From CAJGDV01 sp036667875 (GTDB lineage: Bacteria; Bacillota_I; Bacilli_A; RF39; UBA660): a stretch of 64,000 bases of DNA. A program made the translations under genes and the position numbers. The notes beneath the pieces were generated by a model that had not been told where the DNA came from, did no database searches, and saw only the letters and a program-made list of their open reading frames with translations. Every line of letters begins with the position of its first letter. Position 1 is the first letter of the stretch. The stretch is taken from positions 1 through 64,000 of the forward strand of contig JAVWTD010000004.1 of the NCBI GenBank assembly GCA_036667875.1, given 5' to 3'. This document shows, in pieces, positions 16,821 to 25,339 of the stretch.

Positions 16821-17382
16821 TTCTTATATCAGTAAGTTCATTTTCTAATTCGTTTTTTATTTCTTTGAATTTTTGATAAAATTTATTATCATCACCATTT
16901 ATATCTACTTTAAGTCTTTTCATGTCCTCAAATAGGTATAATACTGTTTGTGATCTTGATTCAACATCCCCACTGAGAGTAAGAGGAAGAAGCATATTTA
17001 TTTCACTTATTTCAGCTTGAATAAATTGTTCAACATCTTCATTTTTATAGTATTCATCGATACATTTAATTGTATTTTTTGGACTATTTTTAATTTTTAA
17101 GCAATATTTATTGTTTAATTTTTTTTGTTCAATTTTAGTAATTGACGATATGTATTCAACTGTTAAGTTCTTTTCTTTTGCTTTGTTCCACACTAAGTAT
17201 CTATTGTTTTGCATTTTAAAATATATTTTAGATATTTCATTTAATTTATAGTATATAGCTGCATCCGCATTTTTTTTGTATTCATATTTTTTAAAAGTTG
17301 CGTATTTAGTTTTATATATATAAAATGTTAAACCAAATAGAATAATTGAAATAATGATTATAATATTTCCTAATTTTTTCAT
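16807..17382 (-). CDS. Membrane-anchored protein, third of three
   Basis: A 191-residue protein with an N-terminal membrane helix (about 7-24) and a helical extracytoplasmic domain. It carries a cysteine pair in NKYCLKIKNSPKNTIKCID; a similar spacing appears in the gene at 17824-18423. It is one base after the middle gene of the set. No known family is recognised. All three may derive from one ancestor, which I infer from shared size, topology and position near sigE. Confidence 0.6.
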   Translation of the reverse strand: MKKLGNIIIIISIILFGLTFYIYKTKYATFKKYEYKKNADAAIYYKLNEISKIYFKMQNNRYLVWNKAKEKNLTVEYISSITKIEQKKLNNKYCLKIKNSPKNTIKCIDEYYKNEDVEQFIQAEISEINMLLPLTLSGDVESRSQTVLYLFEDMKRLKVDINGDDNKFYQKFKEIKNELENELTDIRKKIV

Positions 17383-17383
17383 A

Positions 17384-17827
17384 TTATCCCACCATTTCTT
17401 TTAATTCTTTTAAGTTATATTTTATTTTTTTAGTAATAATATCGTATTTTAATTTAAATGATTTTTGATCTTTTCCTACCATATCTTTTAATTGATAAAG
17501 ATTAGATAAGTTTGTTAATACAAGTGATGCTTTAAGGTTATATAAGTCGGATTCTCTTAATTTAAGTTTGTTTGATAATTCATTAATATTTGAATTTATA
17601 TATTTATAAGTGTATGTTGCTGCTCTACTGTCTTCGTTTTTTCCCCATAGTTTTTGTTCTTCAATATAAAGTTCATCTAATATTTTATAAGTACCTTGTA
17701 ATAAGTAATAGGTATCTTTATCTTGCTCGTTTTTATTATAGTCTATTAGATAGACTTTATTAATTACAGAATATAATAAGAAAGATGAAATAAGAAAAAG
17801 AATAATTGGAAAAATTAGTTTTTTCAT
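17384..17827 (-). CDS. Membrane-anchored protein, second of three
   Basis: A 147-residue protein with one N-terminal membrane helix and a helical extracytoplasmic part. It is shorter than its neighbours and has no cysteines. The start (GGAGAAC upstream) overlaps the end of the first gene by four bases, so the genes are translationally coupled. The function is unknown. Its place between sigE and nagB, with the same topology as its two neighbours, suggests they work together. Confidence 0.6.
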   Translation of the reverse strand: MKKLIFPIILFLISSFLLYSVINKVYLIDYNKNEQDKDTYYLLQGTYKILDELYIEEQKLWGKNEDSRAATYTYKYINSNINELSNKLKLRESDLYNLKASLVLTNLSNLYQLKDMVGKDQKSFKLKYDIITKKIKYNLKELKEMVG

Positions 17828-18423
17828 GATTGTTCTCCTTCTTTTATTTTAAGATCAATTAGATTTTTTTCGATTCTATTTAAGTATTTTATTCTCTCAG
17901 CTTCAAATGTTTGAAAGTTTTCTGTTTTTGTTCTTGAAATTGAAAATAAATTAAATAAATTATTGTGTAGAGCGAACAAATTGTTATCACCTTTAAATAG
18001 TTTTTTTGTGTCTTTAGAGTGATTATATAGTATGTTCAAACTGTCATAACATGAACTTTCTATTTTGCTTATTTGATGAGTTACCTCAATACATTTGATT
18101 AAACTATTTTGATCTTGTTTTTTCAAAAAATTATTACATGTTTTATTATTCAATTCTTCAAATGAGAAGGAGGTCATTTTATCTATTTCAATTAAATTAA
18201 GTTTTGTGTTTTCAGATAATTTTTTCATTGGATAATATAAATTATTGGAATAGTCTTCTATTTCTTTTACCGTTTTCATTATTAAAGTTTTATTTATTTT
18301 GCTCTCTGTTTCTACTGGTTCTTTTATTTTGTTTAATTCTCGTATGATAAAAAAAGCTATTAGAAAGAGAAGAGGAATTGAAACAATTATTGCAATTGTT
18401 ATTAAAATTTGTTTTCTTTTCAT
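17824..18423 (-). CDS. Membrane-anchored protein, first of three
   Basis: A 199-residue protein with one N-terminal membrane helix (about 7-28, ITIAIIVSIPLLFLIAFFII) and a helical extracytoplasmic domain. Cysteines occur in NKTCNNFLKKQDQNSLIKCI, matching the spacing seen in the third gene. I use ATG 18423, with GGGAG seven bases upstream; 11 in-frame codons before it have no such site. It follows the sigE terminator and opens a three-gene unit. The function is unknown; a sporulation role is only a guess from location. Confidence 0.6.
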   Translation of the reverse strand: MKRKQILITIAIIVSIPLLFLIAFFIIRELNKIKEPVETESKINKTLIMKTVKEIEDYSNNLYYPMKKLSENTKLNLIEIDKMTSFSFEELNNKTCNNFLKKQDQNSLIKCIEVTHQISKIESSCYDSLNILYNHSKDTKKLFKGDNNLFALHNNLFNLFSISRTKTENFQTFEAERIKYLNRIEKNLIDLKIKEGEQS

Positions 18424-18454
18424 TTTATTACTCCCTACTATATATCTATTATAC

Positions 18455-18481
18455 ACAAAAAAAGAGTTAAAATAAACTCTT
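18455..18481 (-). terminator. Intrinsic terminator of spoIIGA-sigE
   Basis: AAGAGTT / AACTCTT with a 6-base loop is followed by seven T residues on the minus strand, directly at the sigE stop. Confidence 0.8.
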
Positions 18482-19133
18482 AATTGGATAAACTTTTTAA
18501 TTTCTTTATTATCTTTTTTTCTATCCTGGAAATATAGGACTGGCTTATGCCTAGATTCTCTGCTACTTCTTTTTGGGTTTGTTCTTTATTATTATATAAA
18601 CCATATCTTAAAATCATAATATTTTTATCTCGTTCTTTTAAATTCTCTATTTCTTTATATAATTCTGTTTCTAAAAATTGATCTTCAATTTTTTTTGTAA
18701 TGACATCTTTTTCTGTTCCTAATATGTCTTCTAAGTGTAATTCATTTCCTTCAGCATCATAACTTAAACTATCTTCAAAACTAACTTCTGTTTTCCTTTT
18801 TTTGTTTTTCCTAAGAAACATTAATATTTCATTATCAATGCAGCGTGAAGCATAAGTTGCTAGTTTAATATTTTTATCTAGTTTATATGTATTTACTCCT
18901 TTTATTAGGCCTATTGTTCCTATACTTACTAGGTCCTCTAAGTCTATTTTAGTGTTATCATATTTTTTTGATAAAAATACTACTAAGCGAAGATTATGCT
19001 CAATTAATTTAGCACGAGCAAACATATCACCTTTACCACTTTCTGTAACATATTTTATTTCTTCTTCTTTTGTTAAAGGTTCTGGTAATTTGTCTAAACT
19101 TCCTACATAGAAAATAGTTGTTGTTGTTTTCAT
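18480..19133 (-). CDS. sigE: Sporulation mother-cell sigma factor SigE, lacking the pro-sequence
   Basis: This is the early mother-cell sigma factor. The 217-residue product matches sigma-E: YVGSLDKLPEPLTKEEE, EDLVSIGTIGLIKGVNTYK, KLATYASRCIDNEILMFLR, EVSFEDSLSYDAEGNEL, and region 4 (TQKEVAENLGISQSYISRIEKK). In Bacillus, about 27 inhibitory residues precede the YYIGG region; here only about eight (MKTTTTIF) precede YVG. The start at 19133 is firm, because GGAGG lies 5 bases upstream and it overlaps spoIIGA by four bases (ATGA). So the protein appears to be made almost mature. Confidence 0.92.
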   Translation of the reverse strand: MKTTTTIFYVGSLDKLPEPLTKEEEIKYVTESGKGDMFARAKLIEHNLRLVVFLSKKYDNTKIDLEDLVSIGTIGLIKGVNTYKLDKNIKLATYASRCIDNEILMFLRKNKKRKTEVSFEDSLSYDAEGNELHLEDILGTEKDVITKKIEDQFLETELYKEIENLKERDKNIMILRYGLYNNKEQTQKEVAENLGISQSYISRIEKKIIKKLKSLSN

Positions 19134-19735
19134 TTTTCCTCCATTATTTTGGGATTTAAAATTAATTCTACATTTTCTTCTGTAACTGCGATTATTACTT
19201 TTTTAATAGTTTTATTATTAATAACTACTTTATCTGGAATAAACCCTTTTAATATTCCTTTTTCTGTGATTGTTTGATATGGAATGTAAATTGGCTTTTT
19301 TAGTTCCACATTTTTTGGAATTTGTTTTTTACTTATTATAAGGACTGGTATATTAAGATACTCTAGTGAATTTCCTGTATCCATTAAGCCTTTTAACTTA
19401 ATTACTGTACCACTAATATAAATAGTGGTGTAATAGTAGATTATGTTTTCTTTATTTTTAAATGATGTTAAAAGATACATGGCTAAAAGAGAAATAAAAG
19501 GATTATAATTAAGGGCTTTTAATATTAATACAATGATTATAAAATTAGATAAGTACTTTAAATTTTTGAATGTTACATAAATCATTAATATATCAAACAA
19601 GAAATAGGGGAAAAAGATTCGGTAGGCACCTATTACAGCCCCAAGTATTATTTGACTTCTTGTTGTTTGTACTTTTAATATATATGTTATAGTTGTCAAA
19701 ATTAGTACATTAAAATACAAATTAATAATTATCAT
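19130..19735 (-). CDS. spoIIGA: Sigma-E processing peptidase SpoIIGA, short form
   Basis: SpoIIGA is the membrane aspartic protease that removes the sigma-E pro-sequence. The 201-residue product is about a third shorter than the roughly 309-residue Bacillus protein. The N-terminal membrane part (about 1-95) seems to have three or four helices, not five. The protease part (about 100-201) keeps the catalytic motif GLMDTGNSL with D119. It overlaps sigE by four bases. With almost no pro-sequence on its partner, its job here is unclear: a changed cut site, or a retained but altered function. Confidence 0.85.
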   Translation of the reverse strand: MIIINLYFNVLILTTITYILKVQTTRSQIILGAVIGAYRIFFPYFLFDILMIYVTFKNLKYLSNFIIIVLILKALNYNPFISLLAMYLLTSFKNKENIIYYYTTIYISGTVIKLKGLMDTGNSLEYLNIPVLIISKKQIPKNVELKKPIYIPYQTITEKGILKGFIPDKVVINNKTIKKVIIAVTEENVELILNPKIMEEK

Positions 19736-19757
19736 TTTATATCACCATTTATATTAT

Positions 19758-19783
19758 AAAAAAAAGACACAAAATATTGTGTC
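19758..19783 (-). terminator. Intrinsic terminator of ftsZ
   Basis: A perfect stem, GACACAA / TTGTGTC, with a 4-base loop is followed by eight T residues on the minus strand. Confidence 0.85.
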
Positions 19784-19792
19784 GATTTATGG

Positions 19793-20875
19793 TTAAAAAC
19801 CTCTTTTTCTTAAACTTGAGAAGAAATCATTGTCATCATTGTCTGTTTCTTCAGGTTCTTCTTGTAAAGTTTCTATAATATCTTGAGTTGGGAATGCACG
19901 TCTTGGCTTTTCAGCTTGTGCTTGTTTTGTGTCTTCGAATCCTGTTGCAATTACTGTAACGATTATTTCATCGTTTAAGTTTTCATTAATTACAGCTCCA
20001 AATATTGTATTAATATCAGTGTTAGCAGATGTACGAATTACTTCTGCTGCTTCTTCTACTTCAAATAAAGTAAGGTTTGATCCACCTGTAACGTTTATAA
20101 TTGCATCAGTTGCACCACTGATACTTGTTTCTAACAATGGGCTTGATACTGCTTGGCGGGCTGCTTCTGTAGCACGTCCTTCTCCAACTCCAATACCAAT
20201 TCCAATAAGTGCGTTTCCTCTTTTTTCCATAACTGTCTTAACATCGGCGAAGTCTAGGTTTATTAACCCAGCAACAGCGATTAAATCGGAAATAGACTGT
20301 ACACCTCTTCTTAGTACATTATCTACTTCTTTAAATGATTCTAATAAAGGTGTTGTTTTATCAATAATGTCTCTTAATCTATCATTTGGTATAACAATCA
20401 ATGTATCTACATGTTTTTTTAATTCAGATAAACCAAGATTGGCATGTTCCATTCTTTTTCTTCCTTCGAATGAGAATGGTTTAGTAACTATACCAACTGT
20501 TAGTGCACCCATTTGTTGTGCAATATCTGCTATAACAGGGGCTGCACCAGTTCCAGTACCTCCACCCATTCCACAGGTAACAAATACCATATCTGCTCCT
20601 TCTAAAGCTTTTTCTATTTCTGCTTTAGATTCTAGGGCAGCTTCTTTACCTATAGTTGGATTAGCTCCAGCTCCTAGTCCATTAGTAAGTTTCTCACCAA
20701 TTTGTATTTTAATGGCAGCTTTTGAATTATTTAAAACTTGTAGATCTGTATTTGCTACTATGAATTCTACACCTTGTACTCCAGATTCTATCATACGATT
20801 TACAGCGTTATTACCGCCTCCACCTACACCTATAACCTTTATTTTTGCTAATTGATCCATTTCTAAACCAAACAT
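19793..20875 (-). CDS. ftsZ: Cell division protein FtsZ
   Basis: This is the tubulin-like GTPase that forms the division ring. The 360-residue product has GVGGGGNNAVNRMIESG, the tubulin signature GGMGGGTGTGAAPVIA and the catalytic NLDFADVKTVM (T7 loop). A short acidic linker (about 318-345) leads to the C-terminal peptide DDNDFFSSLRKRGF, which should bind FtsA. The start has GAGGAGG. It lies 22 bases after ftsA in the same transcript. A full-length frame on the opposite strand is a shadow. Confidence 0.97.
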   Translation of the reverse strand: MFGLEMDQLAKIKVIGVGGGGNNAVNRMIESGVQGVEFIVANTDLQVLNNSKAAIKIQIGEKLTNGLGAGANPTIGKEAALESKAEIEKALEGADMVFVTCGMGGGTGTGAAPVIADIAQQMGALTVGIVTKPFSFEGRKRMEHANLGLSELKKHVDTLIVIPNDRLRDIIDKTTPLLESFKEVDNVLRRGVQSISDLIAVAGLINLDFADVKTVMEKRGNALIGIGIGVGEGRATEAARQAVSSPLLETSISGATDAIINVTGGSNLTLFEVEEAAEVIRTSANTDINTIFGAVINENLNDEIIVTVIATGFEDTKQAQAEKPRRAFPTQDIIETLQEEPEETDNDDNDFFSSLRKRGF

Positions 20876-20897
20876 AAATTATCCTCCTCTTGTGCTT

Positions 20898-22139
20898 CTA
20901 TTCCCCAAAAAAGTAACTAACAACTTTGTTTAACATTGAGTCACTAGAAATATTAGCTGTGTTTTTTCTTACTGATGATAAGTCTTCTAAATCACTTGTA
21001 CTTAACATCGAGCATTCTGTGCCTTTAAGTTTTAATTTATTAATAAAATATATTATATTTCCTACTGCTGCTGTATTTTGGTTATTTCTTAATCCAACAA
21101 TTTTAGTTTTACCAACTTTGGCTTTTTTTCCAAGTTTTTCTTCGATTAAAGTGTCAAAGTGGAAAGCATTAGTAGCTCCTCCTGTGAATATTAAATAGTC
21201 TAGTTGTTTTCCGGAAAGACTTGATATTTCTTTTACTGCTAACTCTATTAATTGTAAATATCTATTACTTACTAAAGTTGAAACTTCAAGTTGAGATATT
21301 TTAATTTTTTTAGAATCTTTAGTAGTAACTTCATAGAACTCACTATTACTAGCAAATTTCTTATCTGCTACTGCAAATCTTTCTTTAATTTTTCTAGCAT
21401 TATTTAATGTAATATCATAAGTTTTGGCTATATCTGTTTCAATAACGCCACTACCGACTCCAATTATACTATTTTTTACTATTGTTCCTTTATTATATAA
21501 AGATACATTCATTGTTTCTGCACCTATATTAATAATAGAACCTGCTTCTTTATCCATTTCTTTTGTTTTTAAAGCATTAATAGTTCCTATACTATTTATC
21601 ATGAAGTCAATTACTTCTACCCCTAATGATTCAATGATTGAAACCACTGAAATAATGTTTTTCTTAGGAGCAGTAACCATTATAGCACGAGTGCTAAGAA
21701 CTTTAGCCTTATGACCAAGTGGGTTTTGTATTCCTTCTGCATCATCCAATTTAAAATCAATCGGGATAATAGTAACCATTTCTTTTTCAGGAGTAAGTTT
21801 AGTTTTAGCGGATTGTTGTAAAACTTTTACAATATCATCGCTTTTAACAATTTCATTAACAATTCTTACTTCACCTTTTACAAATGTAAAATCAGCGAAA
21901 TTAGCAGGAATAGATGCTATAATTTGTTTTATTTTTATCCCTAGCATCTTTTGTATTTCATCCATTGCTTCCTTAACAGAAGCTTGTGCTTTTTCCGCAT
22001 CAACAATTAGTCCCTTTTTTATTCCCTTAGATTTTACAGAAGATGTTGCTAATAAATTTAGCTTGTTATTTTGAAGTGTGCAAACAACAACTTTTATGCT
22101 GTCAGAGCCAACATCGATGCTTGCAAATACATTTTTCAT
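20898..22139 (-). CDS. ftsA: Cell division protein FtsA
   Basis: This is the actin-like protein that tethers FtsZ to the membrane. The 413-residue product has the actin-fold phosphate loop IDVGSDSIKVVVC, the middle NIGAETMNVSLY and FTGGATNAF, and a C-terminal amphipathic tail ending VVSYFFGE, the membrane-targeting sequence. ATG at 22139 is taken (GGAG nine bases upstream); another ATG three codons earlier abuts the GGAG and is unlikely. It starts the ftsA-ftsZ transcript behind its own -10 box. Confidence 0.95.
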   Translation of the reverse strand: MKNVFASIDVGSDSIKVVVCTLQNNKLNLLATSSVKSKGIKKGLIVDAEKAQASVKEAMDEIQKMLGIKIKQIIASIPANFADFTFVKGEVRIVNEIVKSDDIVKVLQQSAKTKLTPEKEMVTIIPIDFKLDDAEGIQNPLGHKAKVLSTRAIMVTAPKKNIISVVSIIESLGVEVIDFMINSIGTINALKTKEMDKEAGSIINIGAETMNVSLYNKGTIVKNSIIGVGSGVIETDIAKTYDITLNNARKIKERFAVADKKFASNSEFYEVTTKDSKKIKISQLEVSTLVSNRYLQLIELAVKEISSLSGKQLDYLIFTGGATNAFHFDTLIEEKLGKKAKVGKTKIVGLRNNQNTAAVGNIIYFINKLKLKGTECSMLSTSDLEDLSSVRKNTANISSDSMLNKVVSYFFGE

Positions 22140-22168
22140 GTTTCTCATCTCCTATAATCTACAACTCA

Positions 22169-22174
22169 ATTATA
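22169..22174 (-). promoter_or_regulatory. Probable -10 box of the ftsA-ftsZ promoter
   Basis: TATAAT on the minus strand, 30 bases upstream of the ftsA start, follows the ftsQ terminator. No convincing -35 box is visible. Confidence 0.45.
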
Positions 22175-22205
22175 CTATATTATTTAAGAAAAGTAAAAGA
22201 AAAAA

Positions 22206-22228
22206 AGAAAAAAAGACTTTTTTGTCTT
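22206..22228 (-). terminator. Intrinsic terminator of murG-murB-ftsQ
   Basis: AAGAC / GTCTT with an A6 loop is followed by a run of seven T residues on the minus strand. It overlaps the ftsQ stop codon. Confidence 0.65.
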
Positions 22229-22904
22229 AATTTTCCATGATTTTAAAGTATTCTCCTGAGTTTAGGTATAATATTCCTTTTTTATTATTAAATTCTTTAA
22301 CATAATTGTTATAATTATTTATTTCTTTGAATTTACTTAATGTAACATAAACATAATTTCCGTCAATCATCGTTAAAAGAAAGCGTTCAGTATCAACTGC
22401 ATCGGGGTCATATTTAATTTCGGATATTTTATTTAATATGTTTCTATTAATTAAACTTAATTTTTTTATTAGTAAATCGTGCTTTTTTTTATCAATTGCA
22501 TTTACAAGAATTGGGGCATTTAAGTTTTCTTTTACTACAGTTCCATTTTTTAAAATTGTTACATTTTTTAAACTATCATAAAGTATAGGTATATTTTCTT
22601 TTACTTCTATATAGACAGTAGTAAGAAATTTCTTTCTAACTTTAGCTTTCATAATGAATTTATTTTTTTCTAGTCGTTTTTCTATTAGGAAACTAAAATT
22701 AGTAATAGAGACTGGATAATCTTCTATACCGGCAGTTCTAATTATTTCATAATCTTCTAAATAATTGTTGCCTTTAACATAAATACTATTAATGGGTTTT
22801 GTTATTATAGAAAAGAGTAAAAAACATACTAAATAAATACTTAATAATACTAAGAATATATTAACTACTTTTAAACGTACTTTCTTTTTTTTCTTTTTTC
22901 CCAA
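22227..22904 (-). CDS. ftsQ: Cell division protein FtsQ/DivIB
   Basis: A bitopic membrane protein that stabilises the septal synthase complex. The 225-residue product has a basic cytoplasmic start, a membrane helix (about 14-34), then a POTRA domain (INSIYVKGNNYLEDYEIIRTAGI) and the beta domain. It is short, as is common in small-genome Bacillota. TTG at 22904 is chosen because ATAGGTGA is well spaced from it; the frame is open to GTG at 22913, which lies in that ribosome binding site. murB ends directly upstream. Confidence 0.9.
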   Translation of the reverse strand: MGKKKKKKVRLKVVNIFLVLLSIYLVCFLLFSIITKPINSIYVKGNNYLEDYEIIRTAGIEDYPVSITNFSFLIEKRLEKNKFIMKAKVRKKFLTTVYIEVKENIPILYDSLKNVTILKNGTVVKENLNAPILVNAIDKKKHDLLIKKLSLINRNILNKISEIKYDPDAVDTERFLLTMIDGNYVYVTLSKFKEINNYNNYVKEFNNKKGILYLNSGEYFKIMEN

Positions 22905-22913
22905 TTTATTCAC

Positions 22914-23807
22914 CTATTCTATAAATTCTTGTTCAATTTTTAAATCTATATCAAATTTTTCTTTTACTTTTTCTTTTATTTCGTTTATTAGGTTTTTAAT
23001 GTCTTCTCCAGTTGCATTACCGACATTTATAATAAAGTTAGCATGTTTTTGTGAAACCATTGCACCCCCTATCATGTGACCTTTATATCCTATTTCTTCT
23101 ATAAGTCTTCCTGCGAAGTCTCCTTCTGGGTTTCTGAATACTGATCCTGCTGAAGGATATTCAAGTGGTTGTGATTCAAGGCGTCTTATTTTTCTGTTTC
23201 TTATTACATCTAGGATTGCTTCCTTTTTGCCTTTATAAAGTCCTAGGGTTGCTTCAAGACAAATATAATTTGGATTAGTAGCTAGAAAAGAAGTTCTATA
23301 ATGGAAATTTAGTTGGTTATTATTAAGTTCAATGATTTCTAATTCTGGTGTTAAAACTTTGATGCTTTTAACAATGTAACCCATATCACTTTTATAGGCT
23401 CCAGCATTCATAAAAACGGCTCCTCCTACTGTTCCAGGAATTCCACTAGCAAACTCTAAACCTGCTAAATCATATCTAGCAACTAAAAGGGAAAGTTTAA
23501 TTAAAGAATAACCTGCTCCAACTGTAACAATAGTCCCATTAATATTTACATCATTAAGATTATCTAATTTTATAAGGACTCCATCATATATTTTTTTTGT
23601 AAATATTAAATTAGAACCAAACCCTAGAATTTTATGTTTGATATTATTTTCTCTTAAATATATAAGTAGTTTTTTTAATGAGGATATATTTTTAGGAATT
23701 GCTAAAAATCTTGCAACTCCCGCTAATTTGTATGTAGTATATTTTGTAAGATCAATATTTTCTAATATTTCACCTATATTTAAATTTTTTAAATCTTTAT
23801 AATTCAT
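22914..23807 (-). CDS. murB: UDP-N-acetylenolpyruvoylglucosamine reductase (MurB)
   Basis: This FAD enzyme reduces UDP-GlcNAc-enolpyruvate to UDP-MurNAc. The 297-residue product is a type II MurB: FAD site FGSNLIFTKKIYDGVLI, GIPGTVGGAVFMNAGAY, YRTSFL, and the catalytic serine in PSAGSVFRNP followed by AGRLIEEIGYKG. Motifs are intact and length is normal. It lies two bases after murG and directly before ftsQ, the order found in Bacillus. Confidence 0.95.
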   Translation of the reverse strand: MNYKDLKNLNIGEILENIDLTKYTTYKLAGVARFLAIPKNISSLKKLLIYLRENNIKHKILGFGSNLIFTKKIYDGVLIKLDNLNDVNINGTIVTVGAGYSLIKLSLLVARYDLAGLEFASGIPGTVGGAVFMNAGAYKSDMGYIVKSIKVLTPELEIIELNNNQLNFHYRTSFLATNPNYICLEATLGLYKGKKEAILDVIRNRKIRRLESQPLEYPSAGSVFRNPEGDFAGRLIEEIGYKGHMIGGAMVSQKHANFIINVGNATGEDIKNLINEIKEKVKEKFDIDLKIEQEFIE

Positions 23808-23809
23808 AA

Positions 23810-24892
23810 TTATTTCCTATCTATTAGTTTTTTGATATTGTCGTATATTAATGAGGCTGAGTTGTTACAACTTCTTTGTTTTAAGTTCTTTTTTAATTCT
23901 TTAATTTTATTTTCATCATTAATTACTTTATCAATTGTTTCTATTAATATTTCACTAGTAAGGTTTTTTTCTTCTATTATTATTCCAGCATTATTTTTTT
24001 CTAAATCTAAGGCATTTTTATATTGATGGTTATTTGTTACATAAGGACTTGGAATAAATATAGCAGGTATCTCTAAGGCTTCTATTTCTGCTATTGTACT
24101 TGCTCCTGCTCTGCATACAATTAAGTCTGTTTTCTTCATTATACGAGGTAAGTCATTTATGTATGGAAAGACAAAAACATTTTTTGAAAATCTTATTTTT
24201 TTAATTTCATCGTACATATCTTTACCTGTGATAAAAACTATTTCATACTTTTTATTGTTTACTTTTTTTAGAGTATCTATTAAAAATTCATTAATTTTTG
24301 ATGAACCAAGTGAACCCATTACAAATAAAACAAGTTTCTTAGTTTCACTAAGCCCAAATTCACTTTTCTTTGCAGGAGTAATTTGAAAAGCATTTTCACT
24401 GACTGGATTTCCTGTAAAAACAACTTTCTCTTTTGGAAAATATTCCATCGATGATTTAAAGGATACTCCAATTAAATCAGCATATTTTGTTAAGAATTTA
24501 TTACTAACACCACTTATGCTGTTTTGTTCATGAATAAATGTTTTTATTCCTAATTTATTAGCAGCTTTAATTACTGGTGCAGTTACATACCCTCCAATAC
24601 CTAATACAATATCAGGATTAAATTCTTTAATTATTTTAAGACATTCTTTATAACTTTTTAAAAGACATTTAATAGTTTTAAAATTTTTCAATGGTTTTTT
24701 ACGATTAAATCCATAAATTTCAATACTTTTAAAGGGAATATCTTTAGCGGGTACTATATCTTTTTCCATTCTATTATGTGTTCCTATATATAAAAACTCG
24801 CTATTAGGTTCCATTTGTTTAATTTTGTTAATGATGGCTAAGGCAGGATAAATATGTCCTCCTGTACCTCCAGCACTTACAATAACTCTCAC
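23810..24892 (-). CDS. murG: MurG transferase (lipid II synthesis)
   Basis: The membrane-associated GT28 enzyme that adds GlcNAc to lipid I. The 360-residue product has VSAGGTGGHIYPALAI, the flexible GIGGYVTAPVIKAA and the UDP-binding VCRAGASTIAEIEAL. I use the GTG at 24892: AGGA lies ten bases upstream, and another GTG at 24901 almost touches it. First gene of the murG-murB-ftsQ transcript, with a sigma-A promoter. Confidence 0.95.
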   Translation of the reverse strand: MRVIVSAGGTGGHIYPALAIINKIKQMEPNSEFLYIGTHNRMEKDIVPAKDIPFKSIEIYGFNRKKPLKNFKTIKCLLKSYKECLKIIKEFNPDIVLGIGGYVTAPVIKAANKLGIKTFIHEQNSISGVSNKFLTKYADLIGVSFKSSMEYFPKEKVVFTGNPVSENAFQITPAKKSEFGLSETKKLVLFVMGSLGSSKINEFLIDTLKKVNNKKYEIVFITGKDMYDEIKKIRFSKNVFVFPYINDLPRIMKKTDLIVCRAGASTIAEIEALEIPAIFIPSPYVTNNHQYKNALDLEKNNAGIIIEEKNLTSEILIETIDKVINDENKIKELKKNLKQRSCNNSASLIYDNIKKLIDRK

Positions 24893-24913
24893 ATTAATCA
24901 CATCCTATTACTA

Positions 24914-24941
24914 ATTATACCATAATTATATGCAATGACAA
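24914..24941 (-). promoter_or_regulatory. Sigma-A promoter of murG-murB-ftsQ
   Basis: TTGTCA (24936-24941) and TATAAT (24914-24919) are 16 bases apart on the minus strand. Confidence 0.75.
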
Positions 24942-24980
24942 ATTTTTATATTATTAGTTAAAGAAAATTTAGTTATAGTT

Positions 24981-25007
24981 AAAAAAGAAGTATTGTATAT
25001 ACTTCTT
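24981..25007 (-). terminator. Intrinsic terminator of the 70-residue gene
   Basis: AAGAAGTAT / ATACTTCTT with a 5-base loop is followed by T residues on the minus strand. Confidence 0.8.
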
Positions 25008-25059
25008 AACTTTACTATTAATAATTAATTCTAATAAATCAAAAGAATTAAGATTTTAA

Positions 25060-25272
25060 TTATTTCATTTTTTTGGTTTCATATTCTTTTTGATATTCAA
25101 GTATACCATCTACTATTTCTAGTTCTTTTTCGTTGAATCCTTCGAAATCGATTAATTCTAAATTGCTTTCTTTATAGAGGGCAAAAAGGCAATATTTTAT
25201 AGTTTCAATTTTGTTTGGTCCATTTAGTATTAAATACATAGCAAACCTAAACTCAAATCCTTTTTGTGTCAT
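25060..25272 (-). CDS. 70-residue hypothetical protein
   Basis: A small cytoplasmic protein I do not recognise. It begins MTQKGFEFRFAMYLILNGP and is mostly helical, acidic in the middle, with a C-terminal EYQKEYETKKMK. A strong AAGGAGG, an extended -10 promoter and its own terminator support it as a real, separately transcribed gene. No partner is evident. Confidence 0.65.
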   Translation of the reverse strand: MTQKGFEFRFAMYLILNGPNKIETIKYCLFALYKESNLELIDFEGFNEKELEIVDGILEYQKEYETKKMK

Positions 25273-25298
25273 CTAAATTCCTCCTTTTTTTAGATTGT

Positions 25299-25307
25299 AT
25301 TATAGCA
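25299..25307 (-). promoter_or_regulatory. Extended -10 promoter of the 70-residue gene
   Basis: TGCTATAAT lies just before the AAGGAGG of the gene, right after the upstream terminator T tract. Confidence 0.5.
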
Positions 25308-25308
25308 T

Positions 25309-25339
25309 TAAAAAAAGCCTTATTAAAGGTTTTTAGCAA
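25309..25339 (-). terminator. Intrinsic terminator of the nucleotidyltransferase gene
   Basis: CCTT / AAGG flanked by A-T pairs with one mismatch is followed by seven T residues on the minus strand. Confidence 0.6.

Noticed and set aside
19929..20855. Long open frame on the plus strand opposite ftsZ
   Set aside because: It is a shadow of the ftsZ codons; no ribosome binding site or promoter, and low-complexity composition.
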